From assembly GCA_036245805.1 (NCBI GenBank), contig BTRK01000006.1, forward strand, positions 21,050,365 through 21,114,364: a stretch of DNA of 64,000 bases, read 5' to 3'. Made by a program: the position numbers and the translations under genes. Below are positions 1 to 11,744 of this stretch, in pieces. Within the stretch, counting starts at the first letter, position 1, and each line of letters opens with the position of its first letter. Origin of the DNA: Pristionchus mayeri (Eukaryota; Nematoda; Chromadorea; Rhabditida; Neodiplogasteridae). The notes beneath the pieces were generated by a model. The model did no database searches. It saw nothing but the letters and a program-made list of their open reading frames with translations, and was not told the origin of the DNA.

Positions 1-480
1 TTGGCACTCACATTGACTATCATCACTTTCCATGCAATTTATCTCTTCGTTCGGGTTCATGGTCCTTATTCTCAGAGTTGATCGAATTCATGAAGCAAGG
101 CGCGGCAGCTTGCGTTGCAGAAGTGAAATCATTTATGAGGAAGTTCATAATCAAGCAAATGACAATCGTCAGAATGACAGGTACTTCATCTTGAAAATAA
201 ATTCGAAAAAAACATCCGCTAAAATTGACTTCTAAATCGCCTATAGGATACGCATGGATGCAATTTAAAATAACCCGAGCGTGGGATATACAGCGCAATT
301 CGATCTCGAAAGATCATGAATCTTCTTCTCTCGCAGGCATCCATCCTTCCGTCGTTTCACGCACTTTCCAATCAGTCTTCACTCACAGTCAGAAGAAAAT
401 CTTCGCTTGGTATCTCAATTGTAGTCGGCACCCGGAGAAAATGCGTGAGTTCCACCTGGAAACAAGAGGAACTATGTACA
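1..480. other. No gene recognised
   Basis: I see no convincing exon here. The stretch is AT-rich with only short open frames and ends at the left TA of the first fold-back element. Confidence 0.5.
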
Positions 481-482
481 TA

Positions 483-2457
483 CAGTAGCGCCAATAAGTA
501 TTGAAACGATTTGTTATTTTGCTATAACTTTTTCGCTGATCTATTTAGCAATTTGGATGTTGTGGTACTATGCACCAAATCGATCGAGGAATACGATGCA
601 CATATTGCGTCACCACGTGCCTCATAACTGATTGCGTATTGATGATTAATTCGAATTTCACTTTTTCAAACAGGCGTTATTCTTACACAGATTTTTTCCA
701 GCTTGCCAAACTTTCTGACATTGGAGATGGGACCGAGGCCTATCCATAATAAAAATTTGAAGTTGCTGCTCGGTCGCACATTGGCTGCAGCCTTGCTGTA
801 AAATCGAAGTCGGAAATTCAGATTTCGGCTTCTAGACGACCTAGAGACTTGTTCAAGGCATCAAAATGATCGCAGTCATGAGTCCAGATGATCCTGAGAA
901 TATGAAGATAATATCTTGAAATTTGCCCTCAGCGCATGAAAAAATATATTTTTCACATGACCACTTTTTGGAGATTCATAACTATGTAGGAACTGTATAT
1001 AAAAATCTGATTTTTGCTTAATCATTTTCGCAATGTTCTAATTATATGATTCCCAGCTTTCTAGAGTGTTTGGATATCTTTCCTGTCCGCGGCGATTGTT
1101 TTTCGGAGACACTTTCGAGTCCCGGACCGGCTATTTTCGTTTGCACCCTCACTCCAACTGTGCCCAAAGTTATTAAAACATTTCAAAAAGTTGGGATTCA
1201 GTTCTTCATAACGTGTTGGACATTTATACACAATAACAAAATTTTTCCACAAGTTTCTCTCAAACATGTTTTCGAAGGGTAATGCAATCAGGACCGCGGT
1301 GCACTTCCGAAACACGATCGCCGTGGACAGGAAAGATATCCAAATACTCTAAAAAGTTGGGAATCAAATAATTACAATATAGTGAAAATGATTAAGCAAA
1401 AATCAGATTTTTATATACAGTTCCTACATAGTTATGAATCTCCAAAAAGTGGTCATGTGAAAAATATATTTTTTCATGCGCTGAGGGCAAATTTCAAGAT
1501 ATTATCTTCATATTCTCAGGATCATCTGGACTCATGACTGAGATCATTTTGATGCCTTGAACGAGTCTCTAGGTCGTCTAGAAGCCGAACTCTGAATTTC
1601 CGACTTCAATTTTACAGCAAGGCTGCAGCCAATGTGCGACCGAGCAGCAACTTCAAATTTTTATTATGGATAGGCCTCGGTCCCATCTCCAATGTCAGAA
1701 AGTTTGGCAAGCTGGAAAAAATCTATGTAAGAATAACGCCTGTTTGAAAAAGTGAAATTCGAATTCATCATCACTACGCAATCAGTTATGAGGCACGTGG
1801 TGACGCAATATGTGCATCGTATTCCTCGATCGATTTGGCGTATACAGTCCGGTCAGATCCCTACATGAAAACGGGACTCCCCGGGAGTCCCCGGATGTCC
1901 CCCCGTGTCCCCCCGCCATTTTGCGGCTCGGGCAGAGAAAGAACTAATTAGAATTTTTGGTTTTCAGACTCAGGTCCTTCCCGATCGATTGGCATATAAT
2001 TCATAAATTAATAAATTTGCGATAAATCGTAGTTTAATTTTGAAAATCAAGGATAATTACTCGGAAACGAAGAACTACGGTAGTTAACTAGATGGATCCA
2101 GAGCTGGACCGGCGAATGTGCAAATTAACTACCGTAGTTCTTCGTTTCCGATTAATTATCCTTGATTTTCAAAATTAAACTACGATTTATCGCAAATTTA
2201 TTAATTTATCAATTATATGCCAATCGATCGGGAATGACCTCCTGAGTCTGAAAACCAAAAATTCGAATTAGTTCTTTCTCTGCCCGAGCCGCAAAATGGC
2301 GGGGGGACACGGGGGACATCCGGGGACTCCCGGGGAGTCTCGTTTTCATGTAGGGATCTGACCGGACTGTAGTACCACAACATCCAAATTGCTAAATAGA
2401 TCAGCGAAAAAGTTATAGCAAAATAACAAATCGTTTCAATACTTATTGGCGCTACTG
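483..2457. mobile_element. Tc1-like fold-back element (long palindrome) with nested insertion
   Basis: The two ends are inverted copies starting CAGTAGCGCCAATAAG and ending with its complement, each flanked by TA (481-482 and 2458-2459), the target of Tc1/mariner elements. The inverted match continues inward for roughly 600-700 bp per arm (for example 571-660 against 1780-1845, and 1074-1097 against 1309-1333), so the element is nearly one palindrome with a loop around 1100-1300. No transposase frame is present, so it is non-autonomous. A second palindrome (1845-2369) interrupts the right arm. If it and one TA are removed, the right arm matches the left arm continuously. Confidence 0.85.
1845..2369. 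mobile_element. 525-bp palindromic TA-flanked element nested in the first fold-back
   Basis: It begins CAGTCCGGTCAGATCCC and ends with the exact complement, flanked by TA at 1843-1844 and 2370-2371. The arms are about 240 bp each and meet near 2090-2127, where the only loop lies. A GC-rich section near each end (runs of CCCCGGGAGTCCCC type) and an AT-rich inner section are mirrored on both sides. It has no coding capacity. It split the older element's right arm at a TA, so it inserted later. Confidence 0.85.
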
Positions 2458-2459
2458 TA

Positions 2460-3620
2460 TCTATGAACTTTACTTTTTTTTCTCTCAATCGGATGCATTG
2501 TTGGTATGTGATAACCCGCAATTAGTTTTCTTCAGGTTTCTTCCACTCTGATCCATGCCCAAAAATTCAAAGCGACTTGGAGCACCTGAATCGTGCTCTC
2601 CCGCCATACAAATGATCTCATCCCGTATACTCTTCCTCGTTTGATATTTCAATCATGATTTATTCATCTACCATCACTTTATGCTATCATCCAAGTATAG
2701 TACCATTGTTCAATATGTACACAAAAATTCGTCGATTATGATCTACTATTCAGTGCAAGCTTTTAGAAATTGTGATATCTCATCAGTTTACATCAGTGAT
2801 TTCATGTCAGATAAAGATCCATTTAACCCTTATGTGACTAATATTTCTCACAGTGGATTGGTGGCACGATTACTTCCCCCTCTCATGATAATTGAAGGTC
2901 TCCATCCTTTCTTCGTTCCGATAGGTGGACTCTATCTTCAACGAATAATAGAGGCATCTTATATGGGGGAGTAAACGCCCATTGTCCTTCCCTTCCCTTC
3001 AGTTCAGTTCAATTCAATTCATTTATCATGCACTGTTCGACTCGGAGATAGACAAGAACCAGGAAGAATGATGGTTGATCCGGATGAAGATAGGAAAGAA
3101 ATCTCATCATGTGTTTAGTCCTTTCTAGCCTATCGTAGAATTTATTAGATTTGAGGTGGCATCTAGAACAACATCTAGAACAGAATATTCACGTGTATTT
3201 TTTTATTACAATAAAATGCTGCACAAATAAGTATCCCAAGAGCTCCAATGTGCATCCCTTTTGTTTACACAACGTCATTCTTGCACCGAAAGAGCAGGTA
3301 GAAATCATGTTTGTTGCATTGTTTGTGTTGAGAGGATCAGAGAACGACGCTACTGAAGATACAGTGTAGCATGATAAGAAGGAGGGAACTTGTTGAACCG
3401 AGGAAGAGAGAGAGAAGAATCCTCACTTTTCTGTTATTTTCTACTCCATTCACACATTCCATCTCCTCTCTCTAATACTAATGATTCTCTACTTTGCTCA
3501 GCGTAGATGTTCCCTGGATGAACTTCGAAAGATGGCATCACTTTTTCTCACCAGCTTCTACTATAAAACGAGACCCTCTTCACAACTTCCCATCCAGATC
3601 TTCTCTATTCTCTCCTCTCC
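2460..3620. other. Intergenic; no gene recognised
   Basis: A 97-residue frame at 2681-2974 and a 72-residue frame at 3151-3369 exist. Neither shows a recognisable motif, a splice-supported extension or a signal peptide. The last 150 bases are pyrimidine-rich and probably belong to the promoter or 5' leader of the gene starting at 3628. Confidence 0.45.
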
Positions 3621-3627
3621 TCAAGAA

Positions 3628-5694
3628 ATGAACTCCTTCCTCATTTTCGCTTTCTTCCTCGCCCTCACTACGGTAAGCTACGCAATCTATACAGTATCTC
3701 GATGACTTCCTAGTAGAGTGCGGAGAGAAAGAGGAAGAGGAAGACTCTGCCGCTCTTTTGAGGGGAGAGCGAGGAATGAGGAAGAGGGAGGGGAAAGTGC
3801 AAAGTCTTCCGGAAGACTTCGTGGTCTTTCGGAAGAGTTAGAACTTTTTGACATGGATTGGAGCAAGATTTGAGCGTTTTTGGCGCATTTTCAGTGTCCA
3901 TTTGCATGTTCGCACTACCCTTTACATCCCAGGCGGAGTTATTCAGTCTCTGCCCCAATTTACATGCGCCAGCAGAGTGCAGACGTCAATTTCAGTCTGG
4001 GCGTTATCACACGTTGCTTTATATGTTTCTTCTTGATGTTTCTTGTATTCTTCATCTCGTCTAGTTTGCTTCACTGCAAAACCCGTCTTTACCCAGGAAC
4101 CTCGTCTTGGGCACCACTCAATTCTGGTACGGCGGAGGGCCGACTGTTCAGGCTCGTCCCCCCCTTTTTTGTTCAGTTCGTCACCGGTTTGGTTCCCTGC
4201 CGAAATCCGTTGCTACTCTTGATCATTCGTTATATCAGTGCCAACTCTGCTGACGTGTACCCCACCTGGAGCGTCCGTCTACCTTGCCCTGCACAGCAAC
4301 GGATGCACACAGGCTGCGGACTTCAGCCTACTTCAACCGGGGTCTACTGAACTCTGACTAGGACTACGCACTTTCCTGTGAGTGTTTCCTGTGAATCTTT
4401 TGCCCCTGAACAGCTCTTTTGTGTAATTGTCACTGATTATGGGCATACGTGATCCCGAATAACTGATTTCCCCGTCTAAGTAGTGCTAGGTCCTAGACCA
4501 GATGCTGCTTCTCCCTTTTCAGAATTTTTTCTCACTGGGGCATCTCGACTACTCCCTCTTCGTGTTCGTCGCCTCTCTAGGAGCATGCAGACGGACTCTG
4601 AAGACACCGTGAGAAGAATCTACGGAGTTCCTGCCTTCCATTAACCCCTCAAACCTCTCCTTTTTTCTTAACATGGTTCGTTCTTAGTGCAATTTAGCCC
4701 CCTTCATCTCTTATTCCTTGAATCCTAGCTACTTCAGTATCTCCCGATATCCTGACCTGTTGATGAATCCCCTTACGATTGCCCTTACGAGTCAACTACG
4801 ACCCGTATCTCTAGTGTTGGATGTTGTATAAACCTTTTCTTGTCTCACTTGCAACTGATTCTATGTTTTTGTTGATTATCAAATTTTCTCCTATGTTGTT
4901 TTGATTCAGTATTATGATAAGCGTTATAGATAAAGTGAGCTTGTTTGGTTCTGGCACCGGAACACACTTCTTTCGGTCACTTCCAGCATTTGAAACACAG
5001 AGATGAAAAAACTCGAGAGAAACAGGCGATTTTGGCATTTTGGTCTTCCGGAAGACTGCGAGGTCTTCCGGAAGAATTTCCCCCTCCCTCTCATTCTTCC
5101 GGAAGAGCAAAACTCATTTCGCGCCGCGCCGAGCGGTCTTCCTTCTTCCTCTCCGCACTCTATAGTACTCTATAGTCTCCTTCTTTCTATAGTAGGAAGT
5201 TCCTACTATAGAAAATCGATAATTCTACCGTACTTCAGGCGATGCCCGATATGACTTCTCAACAGCGTGTTCAATACGATTCGATCAAGGCTCAGGCAGT
5301 CTCTCGTCTCTCCCCCTCTGGACAACAGGCGCAGATGAGAATGGACAGCATGGAAAAACAGGTGAGAGGAGAGGATACTGTAGGGGTACGGTAGGTTAGA
5401 AGTACTGTAGAATATTACGGGATGGACAAACTACTGTGGGCTGTAGCAATAACAGTGAAATCACATTCAGAAATCACAGTGTAGACATGAAAGATCACAT
5501 TCAGATGACTCCTACTACCAGTCTCTCCCCCAGTCAACTCGAACTGAACTCGACTCATTCCACAACCAGATGATGGTAAAACATCGAATTCTTTCGTAAT
5601 ATCGACTTTCTCTTTCAAAACGCCGATTTTCCAGTCAACGATGCGTTCCATCGCATACGGAAACAACAACGGAATGGGATACCTCAGAAAGTGA
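3628..5694 (+). CDS. Small secreted protein, four exons, 110 residues
   Basis: Exons are 3628-3672, 5239-5361, 5471-5575 and 5635-5694, all joined in phase 0 with canonical GT and AG ends. Exon 1 (MNSFLIFAFFLALTT) is a signal peptide, so the product is probably secreted. The mature part is rich in Gln, Ser and Met, has one Cys, and contains QRVQYDSIKAQAV followed by LSPSGQQAQM, loosely recalling the helical SXP/RAL-2 type of nematode secreted protein. I cannot establish that relationship. Exon 3 has two possible acceptors, both preceded by CACATTCAG. Only the upstream one, at 5471, keeps the frame open. The 1.57-kb first intron holds an inverted-repeat element; the others are 109 and 59 bases. 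Confidence 0.7.
3715..5162. mobile_element. Inverted-repeat element in intron 1 of the secreted-protein gene
   Basis: AGAGTGCGGAGAGAAAGAGG near 3715 is mirrored by CTTCCTCTCCGCACTCT near 5147-5162. The motif TCTTCCGGAAGA recurs inside both arms (about 3805-3835 and 5042-5105). The arms are imperfect and roughly 150 bp long. The 1.1 kb between them has no recognisable transposase; a 156-residue plus-strand frame at 3880-4350 resembles nothing I know. The flanks are not clean enough to define a target duplication. Confidence 0.55.
5184..5215. repeat. Short near-perfect palindrome
   Basis: TTTCTATAGTAGGAAG is followed at once by CTTCCTACTATAGAAA-type sequence, giving a stem of about 15 bp with almost no loop. 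It sits just outside the right arm of the intron element, about 25 bases before the exon 2 acceptor. It may be the remnant end of an excised element. Confidence 0.6.
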
Positions 5695-5699
5695 CGAGT

Positions 5700-6830
5700 G
5701 TACTTGCACAAGGAATTGCTTCACTCAATGTAATCTACATCCACTTAGCCGAAAGTGTATTCAACGATGTCACTGTACTGTAACAGCAATCGATAAAATT
5801 GTAATAATGTACTTGAGCACTCTCTTGTTGGTTTGTTGTTCAATTCGAATAGGGGGGAGAATGGGCATTAACCGCCTATTATGAAGATAAAGTGGTGTAA
5901 AGGATGGAATTATATTATATAATTTATATAACTAAGAAAAACAAAGACTTGTTAATAACATGTTGAAGTGAGATGAAAACAACACATTGCAAAGTGATGA
6001 TTCCGCCTCTCCCTTCGATTTCGAATCAATTTCAGCGAATAAATGCTTCAAAAATGTGTCGAAAGAAGCACTAGGCCGTATGAAATACGAAATCGACATA
6101 TCCTCAAGGGGTGAAGGTATTCAGAAATCCCAATATTGATTGATCTTTTCAGTTGACTCTCGGTTCATTTTTCGGTGACCACGTCTCCATTACAATCGAT
6201 GATATCAGTAATTTGTGATTGAAGAAATTTTGAAGGATCTGGAGGCAAAACTTCGGAAATGTCCTCTCGTGCTTCATTATTCTGTCAATCGTAACATACT
6301 ATTTCAGTAATTGTCCGGGCATATTCGAGTCGATTCCATCAAATCGACCATGATACAAATTATGAGTGACAGCTTCTAAATCTGCGTATTCGGAATGACT
6401 CGGAAATCGAAATTTACTCGGTGCCTCTCAGTGTTCTTTCTGATTTCGCCAAGATGTACGATAGCTAGTATCTTCCTTTTTCAGGTATCGTTTCTAAGAG
6501 TATATAAAATTATTCTTGCCCATTTGTTTCGTTTCTTGGTTGCGTTCATATATCACTTTCAGTAGTAGGTCGTAAACACTCCTGCCTTCTGGTCAGGCTT
6601 ATTTGGTCGCACTTCGAATACGCGTGTCCCTTTGGCCAGTATCGTTCGGTCTCACTTCCCAAGTGATTTACTTATAATATTTGTTTTTTCTACTCAAATT
6701 CACACTCAATAAACGGAAAGTCTCGCTTGTATTCGTCGTTAAGTTAATAAACTCTGCATTTGTTTAGAACTTCGAGAGAATCGCAAACTTTTGAAGCCCA
6801 TAAAAAAATTCTATTGTTCACTCCATTTTT
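5700..6830. other. Intergenic; no gene recognised
   Basis: Only short frames are seen between the secreted-protein stop and the ATG at 6838. Part of it holds the 3' UTR of the upstream gene and the promoter of the downstream gene. I cannot fix either boundary. Confidence 0.4.
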
Positions 6831-6837
6831 CATCAGC

Positions 6838-8009
6838 ATGGGCGACATCATTCACTTCAAGCTTCTTCACAATGGAGAAACTCGCAGGTTTGCGCACAGA
6901 ATCCTTATTTTTCAATATTTTTTCAATAGAAGTAGATGTATTGTAGATTCATCTTCTCTCGATCGAAAGATCAATTTCTTTGGATCGCAGTGAAGGTGAA
7001 AGCATCTTCCATCACTGGTCCACTCCTAGCTGAAGAAAAGCTGATCTGGAAAGGTAGAAGGATTCTTATTCGTGCCTGCTTTTTAGAGGCTATTCATGAT
7101 AATTTCAGATGGTAACTTGTCCGATCAGCCATTGGAATCACCTGAAGATCTAGCTAAAGCAATCAAGGATGCCGAGGCTTCCAATGAGAGATCCGAGCTT
7201 ACTAGGTATGAAAAAATGTCACTAAAATCTATCTAAGATATCATATTTTGGCAAGATTTGTTCAGATACTCCGCTCCATGTGTGCATTTCAAGGTGGTTG
7301 CGTCGACTGCATCCATCCAAGGGGAGAATGAAGAACAAGATGAAGTAGAGCTAGCGGCTCTTCGATTTATTCTCAGAAGGGACTCCTATAGCACCGAGGA
7401 ACCCGTAATCAATCTGCCTGATCTATCCAGTATGGAGGAGGTGAAATCGAATCCCATACTTGCTCATTGCTAATTTCTTCGATTGTTGAAAAATAATAAG
7501 TGCCGAACATCCTAAATATATCAATTTCAGTCGCAAAAGCAGCTCTGACTGCCTACCATGCTCGCCTGCAGCAGCATTTGGAAGACTACAGGAAGGAGCA
7601 ACGGAGGGTCGAGGAGGAATACCACGAAACACTGAGAGAGGATGAAGAAAAATACAGAGAGCAACAACGTCAACAGACTCTCAATTATGAACAGACTCTC
7701 ATCGGAAAACTGAGAGAATATCAGAGCGAGTCGAAGGTAATCCGAAGGGGTTTTTTGTTGACTCGTCGTCGATCAACTCGTGAGCTCGAACTGGAATACG
7801 GTGAATCCCTTCTACGGAAAGTCGAGGATCTCATTCGACGGCAACGTCGTCGTCTTCTGGAATATCTAAGAACGATGAGACAGCAGGAGGAGAATCTTCT
7901 GCTGAAGCATCGAGAGAAGCTGCAGCAGACGCAGCTGGATTATCAGAATGCACTGAATGATTATATGATGAGGCTGCTGCAGCACCGGTTCAGCAGTCTC
8001 ATGCTGTGA
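6838..8009 (+). CDS. PB1-like domain protein with C-terminal coiled coil
   Basis: Exons are 6838-6887, a possible 8-nt micro-exon 6930-6937, 6991-7053, 7109-7205, 7266-7429 and 7531-8009, about 286 residues. The start MGDIIHFKLLHNGETRR and the later IWKDGNLSDQPLESPEDLAK segment fit the PB1 fold: a first strand pair ending in basic residues, then an acidic stretch with the DL pair before a helix. PB1 domains mediate paired assembly in autophagy receptors and kinases. The last exon encodes about 155 residues of Glu/Arg/Gln-rich sequence with heptad character, a long coiled coil. Without the micro-exon, exons 1 and 3 are out of phase. The exon 5 donor is taken as A|GTATGG at 7429 because the later GAG|GTGAAA site breaks the frame. 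PB1 is inferred, not proven. Confidence 0.65.
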
Positions 8010-8815
8010 TCTCTTCAAACTTCCTATCTCTATTTTTGCAATATCGACATGTGATGGCTAAATATTATCTGCTTTTATTGTTTTCTTCGTGCCTAATGAT
8101 ATTGATAAAATAGTTCAATGTACAGGATAGATTGAACTTTGTCTGATTGGGAATCGATTCGGATTCCAGTACAAGTCCTTCTGGTGGTCCGCCGAGATGA
8201 CTAATTAGTTTTATAAATTGACATTATATCAACGCTCAGAGTGCTTTTTTCCGGAAAATTTTGCAATCTCATCAGTCCACAATCGTTATTCCTTCTCAGC
8301 CAAGCCAGCTGATTATGTCTACCTTTCATCCCCTTGATATTTTTTTTGAAAATATCGATTTCCTAGTTCGTTGTCTCTACTAATCTTACATAGATCGCTC
8401 TGCTTTTGAAAACCTTGAAAATTTTCCTTTTCCCACCAATAAGTATTCTCAGAGTGAGAAAAAAAGCAGTTACTGCATCATCACAAAAGTGATAACCTTC
8501 GCCCCTTCTATCCCATTGACCTTCAGAGGACGCCTCTGATACATCTTCCATCCTTCTCACTGTTCTTCCATTTGAAAATATTAGATAGCTTCCTTTCCAG
8601 GTAATTTCTCAAGCGATACTCGTTTCTGAGTCATACAGCGATCTCATCAATTTCAATTATTACCAGTCGCTTTTGGAATAACTCTTCTTCTCGAACTGTG
8701 GCGAATGTAGCAACAGAAATGAGTGTAGATGAAGTATACGATAGATATTACGTGCAGTTTCTGCTCAACTTCAACATATCAGAAACTTTCTGGGAAAACT
8801 TAGCAAGTACACCTA
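8010..8815. other. 3' flank and spacer; no gene recognised
   Basis: Low-complexity AT-rich sequence with no supported exon lies between the coiled-coil gene and the left end of the 2.3-kb palindrome. Confidence 0.45.
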
Positions 8816-8816
8816 T

Positions 8817-11133
8817 AGGCCGTACAAGGAAAAATAAAGTGTTGATATTAAGATGTCCCTAGGGGTAACTTTTCACGTAGAGTTCGAAAATCGGCCTTAG
8901 AAAGCTGTATCTCTAACTGCTCATTCCGTGTGTTGCGTCACATGTGGGGTCGGTTTTTGAAACTTTTTAATGGCTCATCCCAACCCCATAATTCTGAAAG
9001 ATCTCGACGAGATAAGCATTTTTCCTGTTGGAAGTGAAAGGCTAGCTCATCTGTGAAAAAAGTTGTGGCCGTTTGAAATCTAAAATTTGTCTAAAAATTG
9101 TCGCCCTGAAAAATTGTATAACGCGCTGGGCAAAATAAACAGTTCCATTGGATTCTCCATGTAATTTTACCCCGGGTACAAAGTTAATCAAAAATTAATT
9201 GGGACAAAAGTGCTCAATCCGCACGCGAAAGACATCAGAATGAGAATTTTTTGCATGTCGAATTTTTCGAACTTCTGATTTAGGTGCCATCTATTACCTT
9301 ATTTGAAAGAGGATTAAAAGTTAGTAAAGAATCTGTATGAAGCCCGCAGTTAATCTTCTAATATTAAAGTTCTGGGCATATTTTTCAATTTTTTGGGACC
9401 TTTGCGGACAACTGATATTTTGCGGGATTGGGCAGCAGACCGCGGTACCTGAGTAGCATGTTATGGGACTTTTTGGTTCTGGGCAGCCTATGCTGGAACT
9501 CGGGTACCCTGTTATGGTGCCTGTGTAGCTTATTGTGGGAACTGGGTAGCCTATGTTGGGATCTGGGTTGTCCTGTGACTCATTTTTTGGGCTTGGGTAG
9601 CCTGTGAAGTGGCCGGGGTCGCATGGGGCGGGACTTGGGAAGTCTCCGATGATGCCCGGGTCCAAACTAAACTATCGTACCCTTCATTTTCAACGGTTCA
9701 ATGAACAAGCTGAAACGTTTTGAAATTTTCAAAAGTTTCAAGCTTCTTACGGGCTTCCTAACAATTATAGAGGTAAATCCTTAAAATTCTGTGTTTCTCA
9801 CATTAAATTATTTAATGTCGCGAGAAATCAAATCAAAATATGCAGTATTTCTATAAGAAATGGATAACTTATAGTGTTAGAAAAGGGGGCGGAGCTTGCG
9901 ATTGCCGACGATGCTAAACATAGGAAAAATTCCTATGATTTTAAAGATCCATTTCTAATAGAAAAAGATAAATATTTGAGTTTAACTTATTGCGAATTAA
10001 TGTAATCTCATACGAGGAACCCAGAAATGACAGGATTTTTAGATAGACTTGCTAGGAAGCCCGCAATCGCCTTGAAAAGTTTGAAAATTTCAAAACGTTT
10101 CAGCTCGTTCGTTGTACCGTTGAAAATGAAAGGTACGATAGGCATGGGGCTTAAATAATGAAAAATAGCCGTTTTCGACTCTGTGTTGCATGATCACTGC
10201 ACATCATTTTGTCATCGGTTATGATTCAATGCCTGGGTTCCCATCCTCGTACCTGTATAATAGAAAGTATAAGTTTTGAACTCGGGCATCATCGGAGACT
10301 TCCCAAGTCCCGCACCATGCGACCCCGGCCACTTCACAGGCTACCCAAGCCCAAAAAATTAGTCACAGGACAACCCAGATCCCAACATAGGCTACCCAGT
10401 TCCCACAATAAGCTACACAGGCACCATAACAGGGTACCCGAGTTCCAGCATAGGCTGCCCAGAACCAAAAAGTCCCATAACATGCTACCCAGGTACCACG
10501 GTCTGCTGCCCAATCCCGCAAAATATCAGTTGTCCGCAAAGGTCCCAAAAAATTGAAAAATATGCCCAGAACTTTAATATTAGAAGATTAACTGCGGGCT
10601 TCATACAGATTCTTTACTAACTTTTAATCCTCTTTCAAATAAGGTAATAGATGGCACCTAAATCAGAAGTTCGAAAAATTCGACATGCAAAAAATTCTCA
10701 TTCTGATGTCTTTCGCGTGCGGATTGAGCACTTTTGTCCCAATTAATTTTTGATTAACTTTGTACCCGGGGTAAAATTGCATGGAGAATCCAATGGAACT
10801 GTTTATTTTGCCCAGCGCGTTATACAATTTTTCAGGGCGACAATTTTTAGACAAATTTTAGATTTCAAAATTTTAGATTTCACAACTTTTTTCACAGATG
10901 AGCTAGCCTTTCACTTCCAACAGGAAAAATGCTTATCTCGTCGAGATCTCTCAAAATTATGGGGTTGGTATGAGCCATTAAAAAGTTTCAAAAACCGACC
11001 CCCCACATGTGACGCAACACACGGAATGAGCAGTTAGAGATACAGCTTTCTAAGGCCGATTTTCGAACTCTACGTGAAAAGTTACCCCTAGGGACATCTT
11101 AATATCAACACTTTATTTTTCCTTGTGCGGCCT
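8817..11133. mobile_element. 2.3-kb palindromic element with a second palindrome in its loop
   Basis: AGGCCGTACAAGGAAAAATA at the left end is mirrored by the complement ending CCTTGTGCGGCCT at 11133. TAT flanks both ends (8814-8816, 11134-11136). The arms run about 850 bp each (8817-9665 and 10270-11133) and match nearly base for base, for example GATGTCCCTAGGGGTAAC against its complement. Each arm contains an array of degenerate units of about 28 bp built around GGGTAGCCTATGTTGGG (9420-9640; complement at 10310-10530). The loop is occupied by an independent palindrome at 9672-10141. No transposase frame is visible. Confidence 0.85.
9672..10141. mobile_element. Palindromic element inside the loop of the 2.3-kb palindrome
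   Basis: CTATCGTACCCTTCATTTTC at the left and its approximate complement ending GGTACGATAG at the right define the ends. Inner sequence such as AAGCTGAAACGTTTTGAAAT is also mirrored. The arms are about 110 bp and the centre is AT-rich. It appears to be a separate, younger insertion. Confidence 0.65.
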
Positions 11134-11198
11134 TATGTAATTTCTATCAGATCTCCTCTGATATAACGCATATTCTGACAGAATGTATGAATTAGGAA

Positions 11199-11737
11199 AT
11201 GGGAACAAAAAATCAAACGGCTCTAATCTTATCGACCCAATAGCAGTTGATGTATCCCTGGTCGTAGACTTTTATAGCGAAGTGGTGAAGCCGTAAAATC
11301 GAAACTACCTAAAAGACGGCTCTCGGCATTTCAAAAGTTCAAAAAATCATAAAACGCTTCACAGTTGAGCTAGAAAGTCGTTCAAAGAAAGCATAATGAC
11401 CGCCTCGACGAGCTCTTCAATTCATCTGTTGACGACGTTTTTTAAAACTCAATTTAAAATATAGATAAATTGGAAAAAGCGAATTGTGAGTTCCAAAAAG
11501 TTGTTACCCTTAAAAATTTTTCCACCATTTCCACTTTTTTTATTTCAAAATCATATTCTCCGTGCAATTCTACTCCAGGGATATTGATTTCAGCTCTTTT
11601 CAATGTTTTCCCGGGAGGCTTCAGCGTTGGAAACACCAAAAACCCGCAGTTTTTCGAAAATTCAAAAAGTTCAATGAAAATACATTAACTGTTATTGTGT
11701 CGATAAGATTAGAGCAGTTTGATTTTGTTGTTCCCAT
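11199..11737. mobile_element. Short inverted-repeat element (MITE-like)
   Basis: ATGGGAACAAAAAATCAAAC with the following CTCTAATCTTATCGAC is mirrored at the right end as GTCGATAAGATTAGAG followed by GTTCCCAT. The terminal inverted repeats are about 40 bp with a few mismatches. The interior is unrelated and non-coding. Confidence 0.65.
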
Positions 11738-11744
11738 GCACCTG

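Noticed and set aside
2681..3369. Two plus-strand frames of 97 and 72 residues
   Set aside because: They show no motif, signal peptide or in-phase splice partner.
3880..4350. A 156-residue plus-strand frame in intron 1 of the secreted-protein gene
   Set aside because: It has no domain, overlaps other open frames and lies inside an inverted-repeat element; I treat it as chance.
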